Source of the DNA: JBBQWZ01 sp038210135
Lineage (GTDB): Bacteria; Acidobacteriota; Terriglobia; Bryobacterales; Bryobacteraceae
Length of the DNA: 64,000 nucleotides
Direction: 5' to 3'
Assembly: GCA_038210135.1 (NCBI GenBank)
Contig: JBBQWZ010000003.1
Location: 1 to 64,000 of the forward strand
Shown here: positions 42,721-51,080 of the stretch, in pieces
Position numbering within the stretch: the first letter of the stretch is position 1
Layout: each line of letters opens with the position of its first letter
Notes under the pieces: model-generated
What the model was told of the DNA's origin: nothing
Seen by the model: the letters and a program-made list of their open reading frames with translations, nothing else
Databases searched by the model: none
Position numbers and translations under genes: made by a program

Positions 42721-43779
42721 ATGAGTTCCCTGTTACGCAGAACCTTCGTGGCGACGTTGTTTGTCGTTGCCCTGTTGGCGATGCGCTACGTGCCGGGGTC
42801 GGCATGGAATCCGCCGAGCAACACGTTGAGCGTGCAGCGGCCGTTGATGGGCACGGTCTGGAAGATTTCGGTGGTGGATCACGGTCGCGCGAATGCCGCC
42901 CGCGAGGCGGTAAACGCGGCGTATGAAGAGCTGCGGCGGATCGACGATTTGATGAGTGAATGGAAACCGGCATCGCCAGTTTCACAAATTAATAACGCGG
43001 CGGGAAAGAATGCCGTACTGGTTCCGGCCGAGCTGCGCGAATTGATCGAGCGGAGCATTCATTACAGCGAAATTACGCAGGGCACGTTCGACATTACGTG
43101 GCGCGGAATGGGGGGTATCTGGCATTTCGACGACACGTTCGCACCGCCCACTGCCGAGGCGGTGGACCGGGCGCGGCGTCGCGTGGCCTTCCGGGATATA
43201 CAAATCGATGGCGATCGCGTATTTCTGAAGCGCGCGGGCATGAGCATCGGATTAGGCGGCATCGCGAAGGGCTATGCGGTGGATCGTGCGATCGGCGTTC
43301 TCGGGAGCGCGGGATTTACCGACGCGCTGGTGGACGGGGGCGGCGATGTGCGCGTCTCCGGCACGCAGGATGGACTTCCTTGGAGGCTGGGTATTCAGGA
43401 GCCGCGGCAGGAACATGGAAATATCTTAGGCTCGGTGGCACTCGATCCGACACGGCCGGGGCGCGGCGGGCGACCGAACCTGGTGCTGGTTACCTCCGGC
43501 GATTACGAACGCTTCCGCATTGTCGATGGCGTCCGCTATCACCACATCATCGACGTCCGCACGGGCTGGCCGGCGTGGGCGTCGAGCTCGGTTACGGTGC
43601 TGGCGCAGAGCGCGGAAGAAGGCGTGGTACTGGCGAAGGGCATCTTCATTCTGGGCCCTGAAAAAGGCATGGCGCTGGCGAAATCCGAGGGCGTCGAAGC
43701 GCTGGTGATCGACCCTCGCGGAGGGCGGCATATGACGCCCGGCTTCGCGGCCTGCCTGCGGACGGAGAGCGGGCGATGA
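42721..43779 (+). CDS. apbE: FAD:protein FMN transferase ApbE
   Basis: A 352-aa exported flavin transferase that links FMN to the Thr of SGAT motifs in RnfG and RnfD. It begins with a membrane/signal helix (FVATLFVVALLAMRYVPG). Family signatures are MGTVWKISV, DDLMSEWKPASPVSQIN, IGLGGIAKGYAVDRA, DVRVSG and HHIIDVRTGWPA (Asp metal ligand). The start is ATG 42721; TTG 42709 is possible. Encoded divergently from rnfB, it clearly serves the Rnf complex. Confidence 0.95.
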   Translation: MSSLLRRTFVATLFVVALLAMRYVPGSAWNPPSNTLSVQRPLMGTVWKISVVDHGRANAAREAVNAAYEELRRIDDLMSEWKPASPVSQINNAAGKNAVLVPAELRELIERSIHYSEITQGTFDITWRGMGGIWHFDDTFAPPTAEAVDRARRRVAFRDIQIDGDRVFLKRAGMSIGLGGIAKGYAVDRAIGVLGSAGFTDALVDGGGDVRVSGTQDGLPWRLGIQEPRQEHGNILGSVALDPTRPGRGGRPNLVLVTSGDYERFRIVDGVRYHHIIDVRTGWPAWASSSVTVLAQSAEEGVVLAKGIFILGPEKGMALAKSEGVEALVIDPRGGRHMTPGFAACLRTESGR

Positions 43780-43798
43780 AAGCAAGACAGGAATCCTT

Positions 43799-45718
43799 AT
43801 GACTGGGCAAATACTCGAACAGGAACCTCGCGTCGAAGACGGCGCGCGGGCGATTCAAATGGTCGGGCAGCACGTGATCGAAATCGTCAGCGATTCCGGC
43901 GAAGGCGCGCAGACCTGCGGACAGATGTTCGCGGACTTGTGCGCGCATGCCGGAAACGGCATTTGGACGGTAGAGATTATTCCGGCTGAAATCGAACCGC
44001 CAAGCCGGTCTCGCGCGGGCGCGAGTGGCAACCGGATCCGGCTGGGATCGACCGCGATTACGAACGCGGGCGACTACGCCGACGTGGTGGTGGCGTTGAA
44101 CGAACAGGTTCTCTATAGCCGCATCGACGCGGACGCGCTGCATGCCGGCACGCTGGTCTATGTGGACAATACCTGGGCCACGAATCCGAGCGAAGAGGTC
44201 TGCGCGCGTTATGCCGAAGCGGTCGCCGACTTCCGGCGGCGTGGTTATCAGCTGTTCGAGATTCCGATTGAGCAGGAGTGCCGCAAGTACACCGACCATC
44301 CGCGCAAGGGCAAGAACATGTGGGTGCTGGGGCTGCTGTGCGCGATGTACGACATGGATCGCGCGACGGTGCACGGCAAGATCGCGGGGCGTTTCGGCAA
44401 GAAGAGCGAGGCGCTGGTCCAGAAGAATATCGAGCTGTTTGACGGCGGCTACGAGTGGGGCGTCGAGAATCTGGAACAGCGATTCCACGTGCCGGCGCAG
44501 AAATCGACGGAGCCTTTGGTGGTGATGACGGGCAACCAGGCGCTGGCGTTGGGGATTATGGCGGCGGGAATTGAAGTGTGCTCGATGTACCCGATTACGC
44601 CGGCGACTTCGGTGTCGCATTTCCTGGCGACGGCGATCCAGGACATCGGCGGGATCGTGCACCAGGCGGAAGACGAAATCGCGGCCATCGGATTCGCGAT
44701 TGGATGCTCCTACGCGGGCAAAACGGCGGTGACGGTGACGTCGGGGCCCGGGCTGGCGCTCAAGACGGAATTTCTGGGATACGCGGTGGCGGCCGAAGTT
44801 CCGCTGGTCGTGGTGGTGGTGCAGCGGGGCGGTCCGTCGACTGGGCTTCCGACGAAGGTGGAGCAGGGCGATTTGCTGGCGGTGTTGTATGCGTCGCCGG
44901 GAGACAGCCCGAAGATTGTGATGGCGCCGGCGACGATCGAAGAATGTTTCCACTTCATGGTGACGGCGCGAAAGCTGGCGGAAGATTTCCGCGGTCCGGT
45001 GATCGTGCTTTCAGACGCGAACCTGGCGACGGGGCAGCAACCGTTTGCGCGGCCGAAGCCGGAGGAATCGTGGCTGGCGGCTCCGGTGGATCAGTCGGCC
45101 TGGGATCCGACGGTACCGCCGTTCGCGTGGGACGAGCAGACCGGCTTGTCGCGACGTCCGATTCCAGGGCAGCGAGGCGGCGAGTATGTGCTGACCGGAA
45201 TTGCCCACGACGAGGAAAGCCACATCGCGTACGAATCCGCGATCAATCAAAAGGGCGTGGATATGCGGAGCCGCAAGCTGGCGGTGCTGCAAAGCGCGCT
45301 GCGTCCGCCGCGGATCCACGGGGATGCGGAAGGCGATCTGCTGGTGATCGGCTGGGGCTCGACGCTCGGCGCAATCGAAGAGGCTGTCGATCGGTTACGC
45401 GCCGAGGGTCACAAGGTTTCGTCGGTGCATTTGCGGTTCCTGTCGCCGTTTGAACCGGGCCTGCGGGGGATCTTCTCGAAGTTCAAGAAGGTGATGACGG
45501 TGGAGGTGAATTTCAGTGATGAGGTCGGCGCGCCTTACGTGAACGAGGATTCGCGACGGTATTCGCAGCTGGCGCAATTGCTGCGGTCGCACACGCTGGT
45601 CGATATCGATTGCTGGTCGCGCGTACCGGGCAGTCCGCTGCCGCCGGCGACGATCGAGAAGCAATTGCGGATGCGGCTCGAGCAGGTCGCCAAGGAGAAC
45701 GCAGCATGCACGGTGTAA
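43799..45718 (+). CDS. korA: 2-oxoacid:ferredoxin oxidoreductase, fused gamma-alpha subunit
   Basis: A 639-aa subunit. Residues about 20-215 are the gamma domain (GEGAQTCGQMFADLCAHAG). From about 240 the alpha domain follows (VMTGNQALALGIMAAGIEVCSMYPITPATSVSHFL), ending with the transketolase C-terminal-like part (LVIGWGSTLGAIEEAVDRL). With KorB it oxidises 2-oxoacids such as 2-oxoglutarate to the acyl-CoA, reducing ferredoxin. AGGA lies 8 nt before the ATG. It overlaps korB by 13 bp. Confidence 0.93.
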   Translation: MTGQILEQEPRVEDGARAIQMVGQHVIEIVSDSGEGAQTCGQMFADLCAHAGNGIWTVEIIPAEIEPPSRSRAGASGNRIRLGSTAITNAGDYADVVVALNEQVLYSRIDADALHAGTLVYVDNTWATNPSEEVCARYAEAVADFRRRGYQLFEIPIEQECRKYTDHPRKGKNMWVLGLLCAMYDMDRATVHGKIAGRFGKKSEALVQKNIELFDGGYEWGVENLEQRFHVPAQKSTEPLVVMTGNQALALGIMAAGIEVCSMYPITPATSVSHFLATAIQDIGGIVHQAEDEIAAIGFAIGCSYAGKTAVTVTSGPGLALKTEFLGYAVAAEVPLVVVVVQRGGPSTGLPTKVEQGDLLAVLYASPGDSPKIVMAPATIEECFHFMVTARKLAEDFRGPVIVLSDANLATGQQPFARPKPEESWLAAPVDQSAWDPTVPPFAWDEQTGLSRRPIPGQRGGEYVLTGIAHDEESHIAYESAINQKGVDMRSRKLAVLQSALRPPRIHGDAEGDLLVIGWGSTLGAIEEAVDRLRAEGHKVSSVHLRFLSPFEPGLRGIFSKFKKVMTVEVNFSDEVGAPYVNEDSRRYSQLAQLLRSHTLVDIDCWSRVPGSPLPPATIEKQLRMRLEQVAKENAACTV

Positions 45719-46659
45719 TGCAGGAGTGGGACGTCGAGGGTCCGGCGCATGAGTGCACGCTGGACGATTACAAGACGACGGCGGCGCGCTGGTGCCCGGG
45801 CTGCGGAGACCATTCGGTGCTGAACGCGGTCCAGCGATTGGCGCGTGACAAACAGCTACCGCCTGAGAAAACTGTTGTCGTGTCCGGCATCGGCTGTTCG
45901 AGCCGACTGCCGCACTACATGGCGACTTACGGATTTCACGGGCTGCACGGCCGGGCGCTTCCGGTTGCCTGTGGGGTGCGTAGCCGGCGCCCGGACCTGC
46001 ATATGTTCGTGGTCATGGGCGATGGCGACTGCTGCGCGATCGGTACGGCGCACTGGATTCACGCGATCCGCTACAACATGGACCTGACGGTCCTGCTGCT
46101 CGACAACAATATTTATGGGCTGACCAAGAATCAGACTTCACCGACGACGCGGACCGGGGAGAAATCGAACACGCATCCGCGGGGCAACGTTCTGCCTCCG
46201 CTGAATCCGATTTCGGTAACGCTGGGCGTGACCAACGCGTCGTTTGTCGCGCAGACGATCGACTGGAATCCGCCGCATCTCTACAACACGATTCGCGCGG
46301 CGTATGAGCACAAGGGTCTGTCGTTTGTCCGCGTGCTGCAACGCTGTCCGCACTTCACGTCGCATATTTTTGAGGCGGCAGTGAAGGACAAGGGACAGGT
46401 TCTGTTGATGACGCACCCGGACGGAGTACCGCTCGACGACACGGTGAAGAAGATTTTCCCGAATCGCGCCGAGCACAATCCGTACGACCTGGACGGGGCG
46501 CGAACGATCGCGGAGCGGACCGATTGTTATCCGATCGGGCTGTTTTACCGGAACGACCACGCGGCGCGGTACGACTTCGAAACGCAGCATGGGCTCGGGA
46601 TCTCGCAGGCCGACAAGCTCTCGGCGGTAGGACGGGCGATCGGCAAATTCGCGGTTTAG
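45706..46659 (+). CDS. korB: 2-oxoacid:ferredoxin oxidoreductase, beta subunit
   Basis: A 317-aa TPP-binding subunit with WCPGCGDHSVLNAV near the N-terminus (cluster Cys), SGIGCSSRLPHYM, the TPP/Mg motif VMGDGDCCAIGTAHWIHA ... DNNIYGLTKNQTSPTT and a fourth-cluster Cys near CPHFTSH. It forms the catalytic core with KorA. AAGGAG lies upstream of ATG 45706, inside the end of korA. Confidence 0.95.
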   Translation: MHGVMQEWDVEGPAHECTLDDYKTTAARWCPGCGDHSVLNAVQRLARDKQLPPEKTVVVSGIGCSSRLPHYMATYGFHGLHGRALPVACGVRSRRPDLHMFVVMGDGDCCAIGTAHWIHAIRYNMDLTVLLLDNNIYGLTKNQTSPTTRTGEKSNTHPRGNVLPPLNPISVTLGVTNASFVAQTIDWNPPHLYNTIRAAYEHKGLSFVRVLQRCPHFTSHIFEAAVKDKGQVLLMTHPDGVPLDDTVKKIFPNRAEHNPYDLDGARTIAERTDCYPIGLFYRNDHAARYDFETQHGLGISQADKLSAVGRAIGKFAV

Positions 46660-46669
46660 GGGAGTCCTT

Positions 46670-48538
46670 ATGGCAACCATGCAACTTACGCCGAGAGTGG
46701 ATCCGCCGGCAATGCGCGAGGAGATTCGCGCGTTTCATTTGACCGGCAAGGGACTGGACGACGGGTTGCCGCTCGAAGGCCTGGAGCCGGCGGGAATGGA
46801 AGCATTCGAGCAGTCGCTCGCGCTGCGCGAGGCGGCATGGCCGATGTTCGTCGCTCCGGGCGCGGCGGCGCGGCCTTTTCTAGAAATCCTAGAGGCGATT
46901 TTATCGGCGGGGGAGCCTCCGTTTCCAGCGGCGCGCGAACTGGTTGTGGAGATCACGGCGGCGTTCGCGGCGGCATCGGCAGAAGCCGGCGTCGCCCCCG
47001 TTTCCGAAGTGGTGGGCCGGGCGCTTGAGATACTGGCGGCGCGGAACGCCACGCTGCCGGCGGCGAGCGAACAACTGGAGCGCGACCTGCGGAGGCTGCC
47101 CGCTTCCCTGCCCGATGACGGACTGCTGGTGCCGTTTTCTTCGAAGGCGCTGGCCTGGCTGCACGCGGCCGCGATCGCGGAATCGCATGGCGCGACGCGA
47201 AAGGCGTTTCGCGAAAGTCTGAAGCAGTGCCGCGATCGATTGCGCGAGCTGCTTGCGCTCGAAGACAGCAATTCCGCAGCGGCCCGGTCGCCCGAAAATC
47301 TGGCTTCCTCATTAGGCGGCGGGGTGGGCGCCTTCTTCAACGCAGCGGCGCTTTCCGCTGCGCTGCGGCGTCCGGTGCAGGCGTCGAAGCCGATGGGCTC
47401 CGTCCGGCGTGCGAGGTGTGAACAGGCGATCTCGGTCCTCGATGACGCGTGGCGCCAATCGCATGAGGAGCCGGCTTTCTGGACGTTCGCATTGCCTGGA
47501 ACGTCGGAGAATCCATTCACAGGAAAAGCGATCGAGGCCGCGGATCCATGCGCGGCTGCGATCACATTCGTCGAAGAGCAGTTGAACCAGGCGGTACCGG
47601 TGTTCCGCGCTTTGCGGATCGCGAAACTCGAGTTGGCGGATGCGTACGTCGCCGCCGTGCATTCACCGATCCTCGAACGGTTCGGTTGGGAAACGGCCGA
47701 TGACGAAGAGCTCCGCTCGCTGCCGCCGGTTGTGGTGCAGGCGAGCGCGGAGACGTTGGCTGGGCCGGGAATGGCTTCGTTTGCCCGGCTGCTGCTCTCA
47801 GGAAAACCGATCCAGGTTTTGACCGTGCGCGGACCGCTGGGGATCGACGAGGTCTACGGGCGAGCGGCGGACTTCGGCAATCTGGCGCTGGCTTACCGCG
47901 ACGCATTCGTATTGCAATCTTCGCTGGCGGCTTCGGCGCATTTGCTGGGTGGATTGGCTGCTATGACGCGCTGTCTGCGTCCCGCGGTGGCAGTCGTCGC
48001 GGTGCCATCGGCGAATGTGGCTGTGTTTTCCGATTGCGCGCTGCTCGCCGACACGCGGACGTTTCCGCTGTTCGGCTATGACCCGGAGCGGGGAGATTCG
48101 TGGTCCAGCCGGATGACGGTGGAGCCGGCTTCGTTCGGCACGCTGACTCCGGCGCACGCCGCCGCTTTGTTGCCGAGCTTGCGGCATTGTTTCCGGTTGA
48201 TTCCGGAATCCGCGTGGGACGCCGAGCAGATGGAACTCAATGCGTATTTGACGGCGTACGCGAAGCGCCCGCCACTCGCGGTTCCGTACTTGCTGGTGGC
48301 GGATGGCAAGGGTGGTTTTGCACGCGCGATCCTGACGCGCGCACTGGTCGATTTATGCCGTGAACGCGCGCGATCGTGGGCGTTGCTCGATCAACTGGCG
48401 ACGCCCGAGCAAAAAGCCGTTCCGGTGGCGGCTGCGCCGGTGGCGGCCGAGCGCGAGGTCCGGGAAGAAGCGGCGCGGCGCGAAGGCGCGGCGCTGGCAA
48501 TTCGAAGAGTTGTTTCGATCCTGATGGAAGCAAGGTAA
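46670..48538 (+). CDS. Catalytically dead PFOR C-terminal-half homologue (pseudo-enzyme)
   Basis: A 622-aa protein without cysteine clusters that aligns, by eye, to residues about 990-1530 of the NifJ in this window. ELRSLPPVVVQ ... SFARLLLSGKPIQVLTV corresponds to NifJ YHLCPPVVSI ... NLSRMMMSGKPIKVLVL. Its FPLFGYDPERG corresponds to YPLLRYNPDKG, and FRLIPESAW to FRTVPRDAW. The TPP motif GGDGAMYD is replaced by SAETLAGP and the CxxC by APGAAARP. It thus keeps the fold but not cofactors. It follows korB by 10 bp and precedes the globin, suggesting a structural or regulatory partner of KorAB. Confidence 0.8.
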   Translation: MATMQLTPRVDPPAMREEIRAFHLTGKGLDDGLPLEGLEPAGMEAFEQSLALREAAWPMFVAPGAAARPFLEILEAILSAGEPPFPAARELVVEITAAFAAASAEAGVAPVSEVVGRALEILAARNATLPAASEQLERDLRRLPASLPDDGLLVPFSSKALAWLHAAAIAESHGATRKAFRESLKQCRDRLRELLALEDSNSAAARSPENLASSLGGGVGAFFNAAALSAALRRPVQASKPMGSVRRARCEQAISVLDDAWRQSHEEPAFWTFALPGTSENPFTGKAIEAADPCAAAITFVEEQLNQAVPVFRALRIAKLELADAYVAAVHSPILERFGWETADDEELRSLPPVVVQASAETLAGPGMASFARLLLSGKPIQVLTVRGPLGIDEVYGRAADFGNLALAYRDAFVLQSSLAASAHLLGGLAAMTRCLRPAVAVVAVPSANVAVFSDCALLADTRTFPLFGYDPERGDSWSSRMTVEPASFGTLTPAHAAALLPSLRHCFRLIPESAWDAEQMELNAYLTAYAKRPPLAVPYLLVADGKGGFARAILTRALVDLCRERARSWALLDQLATPEQKAVPVAAAPVAAEREVREEAARREGAALAIRRVVSILMEAR

Positions 48539-48550
48539 AGGGAGAACACA

Positions 48551-48934
48551 ATGCCACAGGTACAGACTTCGCTGTTTGACCGAATAGGCGGCGAAGTAGC
48601 GGTCCGGAAGCTGGTCGAGGATTTCTACGATCGGGTGCTGGCGGATCCCGAGTTGGCGTTCTTTTTCGAGAACACGCCGATGGAGAGGCTGCGCGACATG
48701 CAGTTCGAATTCTTCGTGGTGGCGTTGGATGGCCCGATCGACTATACCGGGCGGCCGATCCATTTGGTGCATCACGGCAAGAACATCACGCGGCAGCATC
48801 TTTCCCGGTTCCTCGATCATTTGCTGAAGACGATCGAAGCGGTGCATCCGAACGAGCGAGACGTGTACGACATCATTTCGCGCATCAATACGTACTCGGA
48901 TCAGATTACGGCGACCACGGCGTTTAGCGAGTAG
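48551..48934 (+). CDS. glbN: Group 1 truncated haemoglobin
   Basis: A 127-aa globin. The 2-over-2 fold is indicated by FDRIGGEVAVRKLVEDFYDRVLADPEL (B10 Tyr in DFYDRV) and FFENTPMERLRDMQFEFF, and the proximal His region is LVHHGKNITRQHLSRFL. It binds O2 or NO. It follows the pseudo-PFOR by 12 bp, so a role in shielding the oxygen-sensitive oxidoreductases or in NO detoxification is likely by context. Confidence 0.93.
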   Translation: MPQVQTSLFDRIGGEVAVRKLVEDFYDRVLADPELAFFFENTPMERLRDMQFEFFVVALDGPIDYTGRPIHLVHHGKNITRQHLSRFLDHLLKTIEAVHPNERDVYDIISRINTYSDQITATTAFSE

Positions 48935-48955
48935 GTATTTGGCGTAAAGGGCCGC

Positions 48956-49092
48956 GTGCACAGGCCGGAGGCCTATGCCACCTTGTTTTTCGCGTGCACA
49001 GGCCGGAGGCCTATGCCACACTGCTTTCGCGTGCACAGGCCGGAGGCCTATGCCACCTTGCTTTCGCGTGCACAGGCCGGAGGCCTATGCCA
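48956..49092. repeat. Four GGCC-GGA-GGCC repeats (37-38 bp period)
   Basis: Copies of GTGCACAGGCCGGAGGCCTA start at 48956, 48994, 49031 and 49068, spaced by ATGCCACCTTGCTTTCGC. The last copy runs into the end of the heptosyltransferase gene and contains its stop codon. Confidence 0.93.
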
Positions 49093-50128
49093 CCTTGGCT
49101 TTCGCGATGAGTGTCAACGCGTTCTCCGCGACTCTTTCCGCGGAGACGCGGGTCATGCAGCGATGATCGATGGGGCACTCGCGGCGCAAGCACGGGGAAC
49201 ACTCGACGTTTTCGCGAACGATGGCGGCGTTCGAGCCGGTGGGGCCTGTGCCGGCGTGATCGGTGGAGCCGAAGATCGCGACCGTAGGAACGCCGAGCGC
49301 CGATGCGATGTGCATTGCGCCCGAATCATTCGTGAGGAAGGCGCGGCAAGCGGCGGCGAGCGTGATGAACTGGCCGAGCGACGTCTGGCCGGCGAAGTTG
49401 TACCCGCGCGCGCCCGCCGCTTCCATTCTCCGCAGGATGGATTCGCATAAGGCGCGTTCGTCATTCGAGCCGAAGAGCGCGACGGCGCCATCTAATTGTT
49501 TGGCCAGCATCACGGCGGAATCGGCGAAGCGCTCGGGCAGCCATTGCTTCGCGGTTCCGTACGCCGCGCCGGGGGAAACTCCGACGATCACGCTTCCAAG
49601 ATGCAAAGCCGCGAATTTGGCCAGGCCTTCTTCGGCAGCTTCCGTAGCGCCGTCCAGGCGAATCTCGGTGGACTCCGGAATTCGCGGGATGAGCCCGGCT
49701 CGTTTTAGCAATTCCAGATAATAGAAGCGCTCGTGCGCCGGAATCTCGCCGTGATTCGGACGAGCGATCGCGCGGGTGAGCAGCATACCGCGGCCATCGC
49801 GCGCGTACCCGATGCGCTCGGGAATTCCCGCCAGCCACGGGGTCAGCGCGGAGTCGAAGGAATTTGGAAGCAAGATGGCGGAATCGAACTGGTGCTTACG
49901 GAGTTCCCGCGCGATGCGGAAACGCGCCGGCAGATCGTGCCAGCCTTTTGGCGCTGTGTAGGGCAGAAGCTGATCGCAGAATTGTTCACGCGCGTAGACA
50001 TCCGCGACCCAGGGCCGCGCGAGAATCGCGATATGCGCATCCGGCTGGGCTTCGCGTAACGCGCGCAGGGCGGGAAGGCTCATGACGGCGTCACCGATCC
50101 AATTGGTGGCGCGAACCAGAATCTTCAT
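49085..50128 (-). CDS. waaF: ADP-heptose:LPS heptosyltransferase (GT9)
   Basis: A 347-aa glycosyltransferase of family 9. KILVRATNWIGDAVMSLPALRAL is the classic N-terminus, and GVSPGAAYGTAKQWLPERFA, FLTNDSGAMHIASALGVPTVAIFGSTDHAGTGP and CSPCLRRECPIDHRCM are the WaaF donor-site and Cys-rich signatures. It adds heptose to the lipopolysaccharide core at the inner membrane. ATG 50128 overlaps the stop of the upstream gene (ATGA). The stop TAG and the last codons lie in the repeat unit. Confidence 0.95.
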   Translation of the reverse strand: MKILVRATNWIGDAVMSLPALRALREAQPDAHIAILARPWVADVYAREQFCDQLLPYTAPKGWHDLPARFRIARELRKHQFDSAILLPNSFDSALTPWLAGIPERIGYARDGRGMLLTRAIARPNHGEIPAHERFYYLELLKRAGLIPRIPESTEIRLDGATEAAEEGLAKFAALHLGSVIVGVSPGAAYGTAKQWLPERFADSAVMLAKQLDGAVALFGSNDERALCESILRRMEAAGARGYNFAGQTSLGQFITLAAACRAFLTNDSGAMHIASALGVPTVAIFGSTDHAGTGPTGSNAAIVRENVECSPCLRRECPIDHRCMTRVSAERVAENALTLIAKAKVA

Positions 50129-50877
50129 TGCGGATCTTGGACCGGCGGCTTGCAATCGCCCACCCGGAGTACGAATGAAGCGACCAGATCCCAGCCTTGC
50201 GCTGCGCGTCGCTCGATGCGGAAATCGGACTTATCGGCGCGTAGGCGCAAGCCGGGGGACGGATCGCGCGGCAACGGAATCGGCGCGGATTTCACTTCTA
50301 ACAATGACCAGCTCGCGCCGGCGGTCATGGATTCCCAGAGCTCGAACTTGGATCCGTGGCGGACGACAAAGCGGCCGTGCTGTTTCGAGTCGAACCAGAA
50401 TTGTTCCGCCGCGCCGCTGCGCGATTCTTGGGAGAGCGGCTGCTTGCGGAAGGTCCTACCGCCATCGGTAGTCAGCAACACGAAGGCATCACCGGGAAGG
50501 GGGAGCAGGGAGTGGCCGGAAACCCAGCCGGTTTCGAGATCGACGAATTGCATTTGTTCGAGCGCCGTTGCGCGCATGCGCTTTTGCGGTTCGGTGAAGG
50601 TCCGCCCGCCATCTTCACTCATCAGCAGAAACGCATGGAGAGTTTGCGAATTGGTATGGAAATTCCCGGTCACGACCAAGCGGGATCCGGCTTGGGCGAC
50701 GGAGGTGAGTTCGACGAATACGGCGCATGGTTCTTCCGCCGAGCAGGAGAGTCCGAGTTCGTGGATGTCCTCCGCCGAACAGGCGTAATCGAGGCGCGAG
50801 GGACCCTGCGCGAGAGCGCTCCAGGGCAGGACGATGGCCGCGATCGAGGCGGCCAGCTGAATCACAATCTTGCGCAC
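50125..50877 (-). CDS. Secreted BNR/Ycf48-like propeller fragment protein
   Basis: A 250-aa exported protein (signal peptide IQLAASIAAIVLPWSALAQ). Asp-box-like repeats MSEDGGRTFTEP, TTDGGRTFRKQP and SMTAGASWSLLE suggest a partial beta-propeller like the Ycf48/BNR group. Cys pairs near CSAEDI and CSAEEPC may form disulfides. Its stop overlaps the waaF start by 4 bp, so both are translated together; the functional link is unclear. Confidence 0.8.
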   Translation of the reverse strand: MRKIVIQLAASIAAIVLPWSALAQGPSRLDYACSAEDIHELGLSCSAEEPCAVFVELTSVAQAGSRLVVTGNFHTNSQTLHAFLLMSEDGGRTFTEPQKRMRATALEQMQFVDLETGWVSGHSLLPLPGDAFVLLTTDGGRTFRKQPLSQESRSGAAEQFWFDSKQHGRFVVRHGSKFELWESMTAGASWSLLEVKSAPIPLPRDPSPGLRLRADKSDFRIERRAAQGWDLVASFVLRVGDCKPPVQDPQ

Positions 50878-50908
50878 GCGTATGTATCATCGTACCGAAA
50901 TTACGCTA

Positions 50909-50963
50909 CTGGTCCGCTTCCGACGCGCTCCTTCGGAGCGCTCTGGGCGCGGCTCGGATTCGG
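50909..50963. repeat. Dispersed repeat containing CTCCTTCGGAG hairpin
   Basis: The sequence GCGCTCCTTCGGAGCGC is a perfect hairpin inside a ~50-bp segment (CGCTTCCGACGCGCTCC ... GGGCGCGGCTCGGAT) that recurs at 57470-57514 with compensatory changes (GTGCTCCTTCGGAGCAC). A partial copy is at 32550. It lies between divergent genes. Confidence 0.85.
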
Positions 50964-51080
50964 TCTTGACGCGAATGTTTCGCGCGACCGGCGGATCGCC
51001 TGCCGCCATTCACCGGTCGGAAAGCGGCATCCACTGGTTCGCGGTCGGCATCGGAAGAGCGGACCGCTACACTTGTGACT

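Noticed and set aside
46670..48538. Functional second PFOR or a random secreted protein
   Set aside because: TPP and cysteine motifs are missing and there is no signal peptide, while collinear similarity to the C-terminal part of NifJ is clear by eye.
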